DNA of 64,000 nt from the NCBI GenBank assembly GCA_033182465.1, contig CP137321.1:868001-932000 (forward strand), given 5' to 3'. Position 1 is the stretch's first letter, and every line of letters begins with the position of its first letter. This stretch comes from Sanghuangporus weigelae. Its lineage: Eukaryota; Basidiomycota; Agaricomycetes; Hymenochaetales; Hymenochaetaceae. The notes below the pieces were generated by a model that was not told where the DNA came from, ran no database searches, and saw only the letters and a list, made by a program, of their open reading frames with translations. The translations under genes were made by a program, and so were the position numbers. This document shows, in pieces, positions 1 through 11,568 of this stretch.

Positions 1-1003
1 CACCAGCTCCTCCGGCGCCGCCGTCTCTGCCGCTTGCGCGACCTGCACCTCCTACACCGAATCGGCTTGTTCCCTCGCCGACTGTAGTCCGCACTCCATT
101 TCGACCTGTCCCAGCGCGTCCACAAATTGACAGGGTAAATGCAGAAGAAGCTCAGTTCTTGCGACGTAACTCGCCCTCTCCGCCTCCCCGTCCGTCATCT
201 GCTGGTCCTCCTAGTCGAACTGTCCCTCCGCCTCCAGTCTTACCGTCGAGACCGCATCATGCTCCTCCAGCTCCACCTCCACGCAAAACAGCGCACTCGA
301 CTGCTGGATCAGGCAGGTTAGCTCCTCCCAAACCACCGCCTCGTCCGGCGTCTGTTGCCCTTGGAGCCACAGCATCAGCTCCTCCAGCGCCTGCACGGGC
401 GCCTCCAAAGTTACCAACCAGAAAGCCAGTGACCAGCTCTCCGAGCGAGAGAAGCTCCAGCCCCGTTCGTCCTGTTCGTCCTCGTGGACATTCGCAGAGC
501 GAGGTACCTATTCCTCCTCGAGGTCCATCTCCTGCTGCGCGCTCTAATCTATCTCGACCATCGGCTCCGCCTCCTCTTCCTCCTGGCCCGTCTCCTGCTC
601 GGACTGCCCCGCCGCCACCTCCTCCGCCAGGTGGACCTCCTCGAAGTAGGATAGCATCCGGACCAAGCAGTCTAGCGGCACCAGCGCCTCCTGCGCCTCC
701 TCCCGGACGCCGTACTCCTTCTCTTGGCAACGTGCCGACGATAGGGAAAATCCCTAACGGGGGCGCGCTAGAAATTCGGGCAAACTCCAAAAGTAAGTCC
801 ATGCGGACTTTTTCCATGCGAGTCGATTCGAAAAATTCACTCATGTCATCTTACTTTACTCAGTTCCACCACCGCCAGCGGAATCAGGTTCTCATAAATT
901 CCCGATCAACGGGTTTCCTATACCACGTACCACGGACAAAAGCGAAAAGAAGTACGCGAGTGGGAAGACACGAGGATGCGACTTTGATCTGGACCAACTG
1001 TGA
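1..1003 (+). CDS. Verprolin/WIP-type actin regulator, 3' part
   Basis: The frame is open from the first base of the window, so the 5' end, where WH2 actin-binding motifs normally sit, lies outside. Exon 1-792 is joined to 864-1003 by a GTAAGT...CAG intron. The visible protein is almost entirely proline-rich, with many PPPP and PAPP runs of the kind bound by SH3 domains and profilin. After the intron the C-terminus reads PPPPAESGSHKFPI, then GFPIPR, then KKYASGK. This resembles the WASP-WH1-binding tail of WIP/verprolin proteins (aromatic/FP...PPR...K.YPSG). Family members stabilise WASP/Las17 and drive Arp2/3-dependent actin patches at endocytic sites. The call rests on the tail motif plus composition; another proline-rich actin adaptor is possible. 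Reading on without the intron gives a tail of unrelated hydrophobic residues, which supports splicing. Confidence 0.62.
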
Positions 1004-1249
1004 TTCATTTCATTTACTGAGATTTTTGATTTTCTTTCTTGCCAACTTTTTCTGCGCTACGAGTACGGTATCGATTTATCTATGGGGTGTATTGTAGGAC
1101 AATAATAATATTGGAGAGTAGTGAATTGATATTCTTGCGATGCTTCCCCTGAGACCAAGCTCTGCCAGCGGACGTACGGGCTAATGTAATGTAATAATGC
1201 GAGCCGAATACGAATACCGGTGGATTACAAGTAACAAGTTTCACATAAG

Positions 1250-1281
1250 TGACACGTCAGAACACGTCGCGCGTTTATATA
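1250..1281 (+). promoter_or_regulatory. PDI promoter: UPRE-like palindrome and TATA box
   Basis: TGACACGTCA lies at 1250-1259; its minus strand contains TGACGTG, the core of the unfolded-protein-response element. A TATA-like TTTATATA follows at 1274-1281, about 65 bases before the ATG of the disulfide isomerase gene. The spacing and target gene fit control by a Hac1/XBP1-type factor. That link is inferred, since fungal UPR elements vary. Confidence 0.4.
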
Positions 1282-1344
1282 CCGCGCCAGTCATCAATCA
1301 TCCCTTCTTGTCTCCCGACGACCATCTCACCCAACAAAAAAATT

Positions 1345-3154
1345 ATGCGCCTGTCGTCGTTCGCTCCCTTCGCTGCACTGCTCGCAGTAGCGGGCTTTGC
1401 TTCCGCAGCAGATGAATCCTCTGATGTCATCAATCTGACTGCTTCAAACTTCATCTCGGTCGTTAACAAGGAACCTCTCATCCTCGTAGAATTCTTCGCG
1501 CCTTGGTCAGTCCACATGTCATGCTTTCTAGATAGAATAGTTCCGCCGTTGCTAACCGTTGCGATTATCACTCTAGGTGCGGGCACTGCAAGGCACTAGC
1601 ACCTCATTACGAGGAAGCTGCAACTGAGCTCAAGGAGAAGGGCATCAAAATTGCCAAGGTCGATTGTGTCGACCAAGCTGATCTTTGCCAGCAACACGAT
1701 GTCAGAGGCTATCCGTAAGCCATTCAATTTTCTTTGGTGACACTTGACTTTGATGCCCAATGTAGCACCTTGAAGGTATTCAAGAATGGCGAGCCCTCTG
1801 ACTACACCGGTCCCCGCAAAGCAGACGGTATTGTCAGCTACATGATCAAGTACGTCCTTTTGGCTGCCCACATCAATAGAGACTCCAACGAAAATCTCTC
1901 GCAGACAATCCCTCCCCGCCGTCGCCGAAGTAAAAGCCAACAACCACTCCGAATTCCAACAAGCCGACCGACTCGTTCTCATCGCCTATCTTTCCAGCGA
2001 AACCCAGGCACCCGGGCCAGAATTCACCAAAACCGCCGAAAAACATCGTGATGACTACCTCTTCGGGTTCACCACGGACGAGGAGGCCATCAAGGAAGCA
2101 GGCGTCGAACCACCTGCCATCGTCCTCTACAGGAAATTCGACGAACCTCGTATTGACTTTGTTCTGCACGCACCTTCTGCGACAGTCAAGGAAATCCAAG
2201 CTTTCGCCCTGGAAAACTCGATCCCATACATCGACGAAGTGGGCGGCGAGAACTATCAGCGCTACGTAACCAGTGGACTTCCGCTCGGCTATCTCTTCGT
2301 CGACCCGACGGATGAGAAAAAGGAGGAGCAGATCGCTGCTGTCCGTCCCATCGCGCAAAAGCATAAGGGCAAGATCAACTTCGTATGGATCGATGCAATC
2401 AAATTCGGTGACCACGCCAAGGCTCTCAACCTCCCCGAAGCGAAATGGCCTAGTTTCGTCCTCCAGGATCTCAGCAAGCAGCTCAAGTACCCGCTTAGTC
2501 AATCCGAAGAACTCACTCCCGAAATGGTCGACGTTCTGCTAGAGAAATACCTCGCTGGCGATCTCCAGCCTGAGCTGAAGAGTGAAGCGATCCCGGCGGA
2601 GCAGAACGAGGCTGTATACACCATCGTGGGCAAGACATTTGAGGACGTTGTTTTTGACGACTCCAAAGATGTATTCATTGAATTCTACGCGCCATGGTGC
2701 GGACACTGCAAGCGACTCAAGCCGACATGGGACTCTCTCGGCGAGCGATACGCTAACGTCAAGGACAGACTCATAATGTACGTCTCTTCTAACTACTTCG
2801 TTCCAACTATCATACTTATCATACTCTTACCCTTTCTTCAGCGCAAAGATGGACGCAACAGAGAACGACCTCCCTCCGTCAGTCGACTTCCGCATCCAAG
2901 GCTTCCCCACCCTCAAATTCAAGCCCGCCGGCGCAAGAGAATTCATCGACTTCAACGGCGACCGGTCGCTCGAGTCCCTCATCGAGTTCGTCGAGGAGAA
3001 CGCAAAGAACAATCTCGAATACGTGGCCCCTCCTGCCGAAGAAGTCGTCTCGGAAGAGTCGACTGAGAAGATTGACGTTGAGGGTGTTGAACATGATGCT
3101 ACCCAAGCTCCGTTGCATGCTGAGACGCAGACGCAGGGACATGATGAGCTTTAG
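1345..3154 (+). CDS. PDI1: Protein disulfide isomerase (ER, HDEL)
   Basis: Oxidises and isomerises disulfides of client proteins in the ER lumen. Five exons are supported: 1345-1505, 1577-1714, 1766-1849, 1905-2777 and 2842-3154, all in phase, giving about 520 residues, the usual PDI length. The protein starts with a signal peptide ([13 protein letters not shown]...ASA). It has an N-terminal thioredoxin domain with active site APWCGHC, split by intron 1 inside the Trp codon. Two non-catalytic thioredoxin-like domains follow, then a second catalytic domain with [13 protein letters not shown]. The tail is acidic and ends in HDEL, the ER retrieval signal. The layout a-b-b'-a' is therefore complete. 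A UPR-like element sits just upstream. The gene converges with the minus-strand membrane protein gene beginning at 8218. Confidence 0.95.
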
Positions 3155-3902
3155 AGCTAATCGGATCTATTCGTCTATTCGCATACGTACTTACTTGCAT
3201 ATACTCATATCTTATGTGACTCTTATATTCGGACTGGATCATCCCTCACCTCTCACATCATCTTCCAAGGCGAGTACTTAGCCTCGCAACCAAAAGCGCC
3301 TGTATTTTCTGCTTTGGAATACATATATGTATACCCAGAGCATCATGATGGAACAAGAAGTGTCTGTCCACGTTCGAAGGCGTGCTGGTTAAATCACAAA
3401 CATTGCTATGAGTAAATCATTTCAATATGTTGGTGGTCCTGGTAATGGTTTGTATGTAAGAAACTCTCGCCTTTTCTGAGTTGCAAATCTCTGCTTTAAA
3501 TTTTTGATACATACATGCAAGCAAGTCGTGTATCAATCATACATGTATACGTACCAATACTAGTACATATTTTACATTCTTTCAAGAATACGCTGATACA
3601 AAGAGCATATAGCACAGCACAGCCAGTCTATAAAAAGAAAAAGAGTAAAGGAAAGACAATAACGAGGGGAGAGAAAAGGAAAGTTGTCTAGAGCACGGAG
3701 CTCGAAACTGGATATTCAACGAATGGCGCACATCCAAATTCAGTCGCAATCAGATCTGGCTGAGTAGCAGGATCGTCGTGTACTCCTGGAAGTGGGAAGT
3801 TAAACAGAAACGAAAGTTACTGTGGTTAGGGATCAGAGCATCAATCACCACACCACCATATCCTCGCTACATCTCCGGCATTCAAGCTGAAGAATAAACG
3901 AA
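3155..3902. other. Intergenic, convergent 3' ends
   Basis: This stretch lies between the stop codons of the PDI gene and the minus-strand MHYT-like gene. It is AT-rich with scattered TACATA-like runs, as expected for two untranslated 3' regions. I see no convincing coding frame, RNA gene or repeat. Confidence 0.5.
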
Positions 3903-6900
3903 TCAAAAGAATCCCTTCGTGTTCACAACGTCCGGCGTACTTCTAAAGGCCGCCGTCGTTACTGAACGATGGCGACCTACACCAGTGCCGGAACTAGGGA
4001 TCACCGAGCGACGTGGTGGCTTCCCGGCGGACAACTCGTGCAACGGTATCGGAGAAGCTCCTCTCGGAGCAGTAACAAGAAGGGACAGAGGAATTGGCAT
4101 GGGCACGGAGACGCTCTCCGGGATGCCCAACCATCCTGATCTACAGGTACGACTCCGACTCCGACTATGGCTTCGACTTCGACCCCGGTCAGGATTTTCC
4201 GACTTCGATTTTGATGCTGATTCTGGTTTCATCAACTCTGGTCGAGAGGACGAGCGGAGTGCGGAGTGACCGTTGTCGGAGTACGGGTATCTAGATGGCA
4301 TGGGAGCACCGGCCTTCAAGACAGTGTTCCTAGTTGCGGTCGTAGTAGTTGTAGCGAAGTTGGAGGTGCTGTTCGTCGCAATACGCGAGACGTGTCCGAG
4401 CTCAACTGCCGATTTCGAATGTGGATACAGATGTCCCTGCAGATACGGACTCGAATTCGAATTCGTATGCGAATCTGCAGGCACTGTTGGCTGCGGCTCC
4501 GAGATCGGGATAGAGTAAAATGTCCCCTCGCTCGGCCTCATCTTCGCCGAGGTATTCGTCGCGGTAGTAGTCGTAGCAGTAGTCACAGAAGTAGACGATG
4601 AGCCCGTATGCGAATGCGAGAGCAAATGCGTTCGGGACGCGCTCTGCGAAAAGGATGAAGAAAGTGGGATTTGACTCCCCATCTCAATATTCTGATGATG
4701 GCGATCATAATGTCTAGCTTTCCTACGAGAAAGCGACAGCGCTCTAGCGCGCGTCTTCACAGCCGCCCAGCTCTTCTTTACCCGGACTGTAATAGCTCCT
4801 GCGCCCGCACTGCGATGCGTCCCTCTCTCCTCATCGCTCAGCGAATCAATGCTGAACGACGATACGAGTGCGCGGGAAAGTCGGCCTGGAGCACGGCCAC
4901 CGGTACGAAGGTCATTACTACTCGCAGCCACTGCTGCGAATCGACCCCGAGCTCGCGAATGCGGCATGGTATAGCTGCGGTCATCCGAAGTAAGCCAGTC
5001 AAGCTCCTTCGTTGCCTCGATGCGGAACACCTCTCGAGCAGGCTGTGACACCGCAAGTGCATGCATGACGTCAAAAAGCGTCCTCGGGATAAACTCAAAT
5101 ACAGAGGGCATCTGTTGACTGTGCGTATTTCGACTTGCACTCGCACTCGACGTGGAGAGATGCGTAAAGTCCGATCCGCCTTCCAATAGGTCAATGTCCA
5201 ACGGATCAGGTATCTCTGCATGAAAGACAATCATATGAGCTCCCGGTGGTGGTGATGGACCCAGCTCCCCGTCGGAACTGGAATTCGAGGAACCGTCATC
5301 GACTCGAACGGAAGGAACGTCTAGAATATGTCGAGTGAGGTAGGTCCAAGTCTCCAAGCTCTCCCCAACGAAGCACATATCGCACATCAGTTGCGACAAA
5401 GCCTTTGCCAGCGCTTCCTTAAAATTAATAAGCTCGGCTTCAACTTGCTGCTGCTGCTCCCAATCGCATGCAAAGATGTGACTCCGCGAGAATCGAGAGG
5501 ATAACAATCTACCTTGCTCGACTTCATCCTTGCAGATCTGGATGATATCGGAAGCTGTGAAGCCAGACATATTGTACAACCAATCGCGCATCTCCTTCGT
5601 CAAAGCGGGTAAGTGCAATCGGTACGAGGGGAGCTAGCATTCCAGATGTCAATCGCGATCCATTAACAACGAAGAACCATGAATGAAGAAAAACAAACAA
5701 ATATGCATACATACCTGATGCTTCGCAAAGTCATACACAATTACTTCCGACGACCCATCGCAAGAAACTTGCTCCACAAACAGCGAGACATACGTACACC
5801 CCGGCTCAAGCACAGACCCATACTTTCCAGTAGCATTATTCTTGCATCCATTAAAGACCTTGTCCACATCATCATGCTTAGCACCCGTCGTTTCGGCAAG
5901 CACGTCGCGGAAGCGTCCCATAAATCGCATCTTGAACCCGTTTGTTAACGTTACGCGCGATGTTTGTTCCTGTCGGTAGAAGCTTCGTGGGCCCGTAGCT
6001 CCGTTATCCCTACCCCTACGGTTCTCCTGGGACGTCCCTTTAAAGCCTATCCGTCCCTGGGAGTCAGAACGCAGAACAGCTTCTGACGAATTCTGTTGCT
6101 GTTGCTGGTGCTGCGGAAGGACGCGGACAAAGAGCAGCATCAGATACCTTCCATTCTCTGCATAGGCCTTAAATGCCTCTTCCGCATCTCGCCCATCTCG
6201 AACACGGGAAGCCCGCTCAGAAAGCCTAAGGAACTCCTCAATCCCAATCCGCGACCCGGTCTCAAGCGCAACGTCGTGCAGCGTGCCCAGCTTCTCGAGC
6301 GGCAAATCGAGCTGCGCAGCAAGTTGAGCGGACGCCTCGAGCAGCCGTAATCGCAATTTACCCTGTGCCTGTGCTTGCATGACTACTGCTTTTGCTTCTT
6401 CTGTTGTTGTCCGAGAAGCTGTTGGCGGCACAGCATCTGATGATGCCAATGATCGTGATTTACCGCCAATTCGAAGGAAAGGTGGGAGAAGACGATGAGT
6501 CAGATAGGAAGTAGTTGAGAAGATGGAGTGCCAAAGAGAACGTAGTTCTTTACCAGAAGAAGATAAAGAAGACGGCGAATCATCAATGCGGACCTGAGAG
6601 GAAGTGATTCGACATAAAAAAGGTGAGATGATGGACCAGTCGAAGGAGATCGCAAGTAACCAATGGAACGTTGATGAACTCCGGGATGAGTCGAGTTCAT
6701 CAAGAATATCCTGTATACAGCACACACCAAGCAAGCCAGATTCGGAATATTTTCCATCGTTCAGCAGATGCTCTTTGTCTCGGAGCCTTTAGAAGTATTC
6801 TCACCTCAGGCAAGCCGTCGAGATTGACGCTCTGCACAGGCAGCATGCCCTTTTGATTAACGAGAATTCGCCCATCAGCACCGAAGGCGATGCTAGCGAG

Positions 6901-8218
6901 AGTGAGGCGCGGAGTAACTCGGGAGGGACATGAGTCCGAATATGCATTCGACCCCCTAGGACTGTGCTTCGACCTGCTCCTGGTAGAGATAAGGAGCACA
7001 GCCGAACAGGCGAGTATGATTGAAATAATCGCAGGAACAACTGTCCGAAGTCGGAACCAAGTACAGTGTAGTATAAATAGATATAGATTAGGACAGGATT
7101 ATGATGATCAAGAAGCAATCCACCCACCAAGAGTCAATACGTCCCTCTGCTTCCGATCTTCTTCGCTCGGTTCGCTAACATGTACTGTATCGCCCTTCGG
7201 CTCGAATTTCATTCCAGAGAGCACGAGCATTCCCGCTCCTATTATACAGGACCCGAAGATTAGGGAGACGAACGCGTGTAGCATATATGCGAGCTTCGTG
7301 CTTGTTTTACACTTGTCGGTAAGGAAATTTAAGACGAGAAGGGAAAAGAGTGATCCTGAGATGACGAGAAGAAGAACCAGACAAATTTGAGCTGGCATGA
7401 AAGTCGCCTTGAAAGACGGTAAGGAAATGAAAGGTAGGTACTAAAAAAGAGAATCAGCAAATACAATCCTGACTTGGCCAAACTCTAGTGATACGTACGT
7501 GCATGAAACCGACTGCATCAACACAACAAAATTAGAGTCGAATAAATTTAACAATGATTGCATCACCGACCAGAAAGTCCGACCAGCAGACTGCATGCAC
7601 AAGACTGCCATATGTCCGATCTCCTGAAACTTTCTCGACCTAGTCGTCGATCTAAGAGAGAGAAAGCCGAGACGACCAGAAGCGTTGCAACCAAGACAGA
7701 AAGAATGATGAAGCCGAAATTGAAGCTAATAAAAGCTCCCATGTCGCCTTCTTCCAGCGGCTGTAAGTGGATCCGTGCGGTGGACACTTGAATGGATTAG
7801 GTTGTTAGTACGGGATTAGAGAGCGGATAGGGAGAAGTTCAAGAAGCAATTTACATTGACAAGCACAACATCCAAACGTCAAGGCAAAAGCTGCGAGCAC
7901 AATCCAAATGATTCTGCATTTCAAGGATATATCGTGCTCTCTGGAGCGGGGTAGAAGACCAAACGCAATGTATGCCCCGAGAGACGCGTTTGTCTAAAAT
8001 CCATTAGCAAACTTAAGGCAGCACCAGGATAATGTAGGACGCGTACCAGAGCCCAGAAAACAGTGGCAGCGCTGTTGTCTGCCTTGAATGGTATAACATG
8101 TGGTACCTCCGAAGGAAGAAAACGCTCTGATGACCGAGTAAACAGGAACAAATATCATCCAGCGCGACACTTCGATGAGAAAAAATGACGACATACCATA
8201 GTGAAGGAGAAGGTTCAT
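3903..8218 (-). CDS. Seven-helix MHYT-like membrane protein, long cytoplasmic tail
   Basis: Nine exons join in phase: 8218-8197, 8078-8047, 7993-7855, 7786-7571, 7512-7499, 7440-7128, 7040-6805, 6710-5715 and 5633-3903, giving about 1230 residues. The first ~290 residues hold seven hydrophobic helices. Helix 4 contains VGLSVGFMHYLPF, which resembles the Met-His-Tyr core of an MHYT sensor repeat. Helices 2 and 6 occupy the positions of the other repeats but lack MH. Beyond residue ~325 lies a soluble region with a conserved-looking part (FKMRFMGRFRDVLAE, then a Cys-containing stretch), followed by a Ser/Thr-rich tail with SRSRSHSRSRS low complexity. MHYT proteins are thought to sense gases or redox state through bound metal; with a single intact motif, sensing here is unproven. 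The 14-nt fifth exon encodes the motif's MH. An in-frame upstream exon before 8218 cannot be excluded. Confidence 0.55.
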
Positions 8219-8790
8219 ATCAGCTAGCGATACAACAAGGGAAATGATCGATACGGAGGCACATAGAACAGCAAGTTACTAGGTATACTCCAGGACTTTT
8301 GAAGAGCAAGCTTTCAAGGAGCAGGGAGGAGAGAGGAGCGATGCCCGTGCAGAGGGCCCCATCTTTTGTAACAAATTGACGGAAGCAATTCGAAATTGAG
8401 CGATGAGCATCCGCACTTGCATACCATTCAATAAGACTACAATCCGAGGCCGGGGGGACGAAGAATGACCGTCCGAATGGCTTAAGGATACCTGATCAAG
8501 ACAAAATAAATCAGACTCTCGGTGGACGCAACGCGCTCCCGAATTCTAATTTCCTTCCGTGCCTGATTCAGAATCAAAACAGATATGTCAATTGCTAGAA
8601 TAAGATCGAAAAAGATCAGAATTTGAAGAAATGCAAGATTGTTTGACGTATGTCTGACAGATGCTGGAGAAAGACGGAAGCAACCATCAAGTCTAAGCCG
8701 TGTCTGATCCGCGGTCACGTTCCTCCTCGATCTTCCATGCCTCTTCTGTTTCATACGCATAAATACTGAAATAAACGATACATAGGATAG
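8219..8790. other. Gap between MHYT-like gene and RING gene 1
   Basis: This should hold the MHYT-like promoter and the RING 3' region. Minus-strand open stretches occur, one with a hydrophobic run (AFLQILIFFDLILAI, about 8580-8640). I could not join them to either neighbour with good phase and splice sites. They may be untranslated or an alternative 3' exon of the RING gene. Confidence 0.3.
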
Positions 8791-9591
8791 TCATGAATAC
8801 ATTCCGACAGATTCATTCGCGTTCTCGTCATTCGTTCGAGCTTGGCGAGTCCGTCGTGCTTGTTCACCATTTGTCTCTTGTGGAGCCGGTACCACAAATT
8901 CCAATACATGTTGCAAATGCGGGAACATTTCTTCATCAACCAGCACTTCTTCGGGCAATATACTCAAGTCAAAGTCAAAGGTTCCCAGTCTACCCTCATC
9001 ATTCTGAAGAGCCTCGCCGCTGCTCGTAGTTGTGCTCCTCGTTATAAATGGTCGTCTGCACGTCGGGCAGGTATCGTGCTGAAATCACGGGAAAAAAGGT
9101 GTCAATACTAATTCTCCTAACTCATGCAGGATTGCATCTACCTGCCGGATCCACGTAGCGATACTTCCGAGGAAAATTAGTATTCCATATCAACGAAGAA
9201 AGGTGATACAACATTTTCTAATACTCACTCTTTGCGGCAGAATACATGACCACAAGTCTCGGCTAATCGAGTGACACCCAAGTCTTCTACCGAGAGAGCT
9301 GGACTCTCCATCGCACTTGCCATTTCCTCGGACGCAAGTATCGCGAGGAAAGGTGTGAAGCATATCGGACAAGAAGAGTCTGGAACGTCAATCAGCATAA
9401 GCAATGTAAGACCATCTCCGAATACTGGGAGCATTTAATGGAATACGGGTTTCCCGCGAACCTTTCTCATCCAGGGCGATTAGATCATTTTCCGTCAGCG
9501 AAGGAAGTTTCTCAATGAATTCTTTTCTCTGGCTATTTGTTTTTCGGAGGCGCAGCGGCTTAGCTACGACGTTCGGTTCAACACAAGACAT
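8791..9591 (-). CDS. RING-finger protein 1 of a tandem pair
   Basis: Begins MSCVEPNVV at 9591. Introns fall after K of DEKG, after CRK, and before HDTCPTC, and all phases close. The RING reads CPIC, about 36 residues, then CGHVFC-RKD, IATWIRQ, CPTC. The sixth metal ligand is Asp (CRKD) rather than Cys, a substitution that can still bind zinc in some RINGs. RING proteins usually act as E3 ubiquitin ligases by binding an E2; substrate and location cannot be read from the sequence. The rest is acidic with no other domain I recognise. The stop at 8791 ends ...ESVGMYS. A downstream frame (YAYETEEAWKIEEERDR) resembles a stretch of the neighbouring copy (TDADEAWRIRHW) and could be a spliced alternative tail, but the intron needed would be only ~35 nt. 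Confidence 0.6.
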
Positions 9592-9701
9592 ATGGAACGT
9601 ACTGGTCTGCGAGACGATGTCCAGAGAAGCGAGAAAAAAGGTTCAGAGCCGTTATTCCATCCAGATCCATTTAGCCTCGGCCGAGTAAGCAGAGGAGAAT
9701 C

Positions 9702-9959
9702 TCACAGAACGAGCTTTTGCAGTGTGCACGGTTGGTAGTTTGGGTTGAAGAGAGTACGTACGCCGCAGGAGTAAAGTGAATCACGTGCACAGCATTGATC
9801 CCGACCAAACAGAGTTGAGTATATGCGCCTGCAAGTAAATAAGTTACGTAGGCCTAAAGACTTGACTTGGAAGAAGTTCCGAATTGAGACCAAAGAGGGC
9901 CGACAACATGTATCTAGGTGGCTCACGCCGTGGGAATCAATAGATTCTGGGGTTTCCAT
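9702..9959 (-). pseudogene. Decayed third RING copy (fragment)
   Basis: Between the two RING genes, a minus-strand frame begins METPESIDSHGVSHLDTC. This lines up with MESPALSVEDLGVTRLAETC in RING 1 and METPALWALGVTQLGC in RING 2, the segment just before CGH.FC. Here the CGH.FC block is lost (CCRPS follows) and no partner CPIC or CPTC exon is visible at the expected distance. The simplest reading is a degenerate copy left from tandem duplication. The match is short, so chance similarity remains possible. The rest of 9592-10232 shows no other gene. Confidence 0.4.
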
Positions 9960-10232
9960 TGATCAAAGCAGAAAGCTACAGTAGCTGGAAGGTACACACA
10001 ATGCCTACAGGATGCAAGGCGTGATCGCTGAGCAAAATACATACTTGACTACAATATGAATATCAACGAGAATAAAGAAGATTGCGGGAGAACCTCGTGA
10101 AAAACGTTACAATTGTTCTGCGTAAACCTCGTTAAAGCGAATAATTCGAGCTTGATCGGTAAAATCGACCCTTTCAGGAGGCGGAGGACTCCAGCAAAGT
10201 TGAAATACTTGGTGTTGCCACGGGTGGAAGCT

Positions 10233-11010
10233 TCACCAAAGTCGAATGAGGCGTCTTGTAACCTTCTTAATTTGCTCCAGGGTCCGTTGGCGGAAATTTA
10301 ACGGTCGCTCTGGTGGACTCAGAGAATCGATCCAATGCCTAATCCTCCACGCTTCATCGGCATCTGTCAGCCAGCCGAAGGGTGACGAACTGTATCCAGC
10401 AGTATGAAACCCTGGAGTGTGCTGGTGATCCCGGAGTATCTCGAAGTCCGTAGAATGTAAATAGTCGAGAACAATGCTAACAGATTCTACCTCGGTGTAG
10501 CGCTCATCAGTGTTTGGTGTCGTATATATCGTAGGAGTGGTTGTTCCGCTGGTAGCACACGGCTGTCGACACGTCGGGCACGTATCATTCTGAATCAATC
10601 CTAAATGTTAAGATAGATTAAATCCATCAAACATTCGTTCTCACCTCCAGGATCCAAGTAGTGATGCTTCAAGACGAGTCGGTATCCAGGATATAAACAG
10701 AAAAACCAAGTGTATTCCTAAGTATGACTCACTCTTTCCGACAGAATATATGTCCACAGCCTAACTGGGTGACTCCCAAGGCCCAGAGAGCTGGAGTCTC
10801 CATTGCAAGTGCGATCACTTCGGCTTCAAGTATGACAGTAAAAGAATTGAGACATATGGGACAGCAGGAATCTAGAAAAGATCTGAATATTTAGGCTATC
10901 CTTGAGCATGCGACATGTGAGCCTCCACCAACCTTTCTGACCCAAGGTATTCAGATTATCCTCCGTGAGGGACGGTAGTCTATCGATTAGCCTCTTCTTT
11001 CGACTGATTG
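10233..11010 (-). CDS. RING-finger protein 2 of a tandem pair (start unresolved)
   Basis: Paralogue of the gene at 8791-9591: both have LPSLTE(N/D)(D/N)L before the RING, introns at matching points and the same RING order. Here it reads CCPIC, then LGCGHIFCRKD, ITTWILEN, DTCPTC, again with Asp in place of the sixth Cys. The last exon (10600-10233) ends ...RLIRLW and includes TDADEAWRIRHW. The frame can be followed upstream to SRKKRLIDRLPSLTE near 10990-11010, but no ATG joins it: the upstream frame hits a stop and the nearest ATG-led exon (about 11128-11065, MDFNEITTLHRF) ends in the wrong phase. The 5' end may be decayed, or an exon was missed. Likely E3 ligase type if intact. Confidence 0.5.
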
Positions 11011-11568
11011 AAGGACTACGGCATGAGCTGAAGCGTTTAAAAAGTGATCAAAAAGACTAACTAAGAAACAGTACCATATCCAACAAATCGAGAGAATCGA
11101 TGCAAAGTAGTTATTTCATTGAAATCCATTTCAGATTTAAGTCGGAAATGAGGAAGGTGAAGCCGCAAAAGTCAAGCCTCAGGTTGAGTACAGGTGAAGG
11201 ACGACCTGAGTAATCTCTGAAAGCGACGCGCGGCCATCCTTCTATGTGCTGCACCCTAATGCGTGTAGAAGACGGTAACGCGTAACGGAACGAACATTGA
11301 TTTCGTTTCTTATAAGTTCTTTTTCGATCATCAATCATGATATAAGTCACGTGTGCCGCATGCAAATTTATGGGAGAACGACAGTCAAATTGGCCAGCAA
11401 CGACAAGCGAAGGCAGCAAACTGTAGGTGGTACATGAGTAAGCATCTAAAGAACACGAATGGCAGTACAGATAATCAAACACTTCTTTCTGGGTGGATAT
11501 CAAAGCAGAGCAAGACATTGTTACATGGTGGAGGCGAAGACGGCGAAATCGAATGGTACGGCGAAGAA
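11011..11568. other. Gap upstream of RING gene 2
   Basis: Contains the possible but phase-incompatible first exon of RING 2 (about 11065-11128) and the 3' region of the Spo12-like gene. The other frames are short and look non-coding. Confidence 0.35.

Noticed and set aside
257-844. Long Gly/Ala/Arg-rich frame on the minus strand opposite the proline-rich gene
   Set aside because: It is the antisense shadow of Pro/Ala codons; the composition alone explains it.
159-1097. Unspliced 312-residue reading of the first gene
   Set aside because: Past 792 it runs into hydrophobic, non-conserved residues. Splicing at GTAAGT...CAG gives the WIP-like tail instead.
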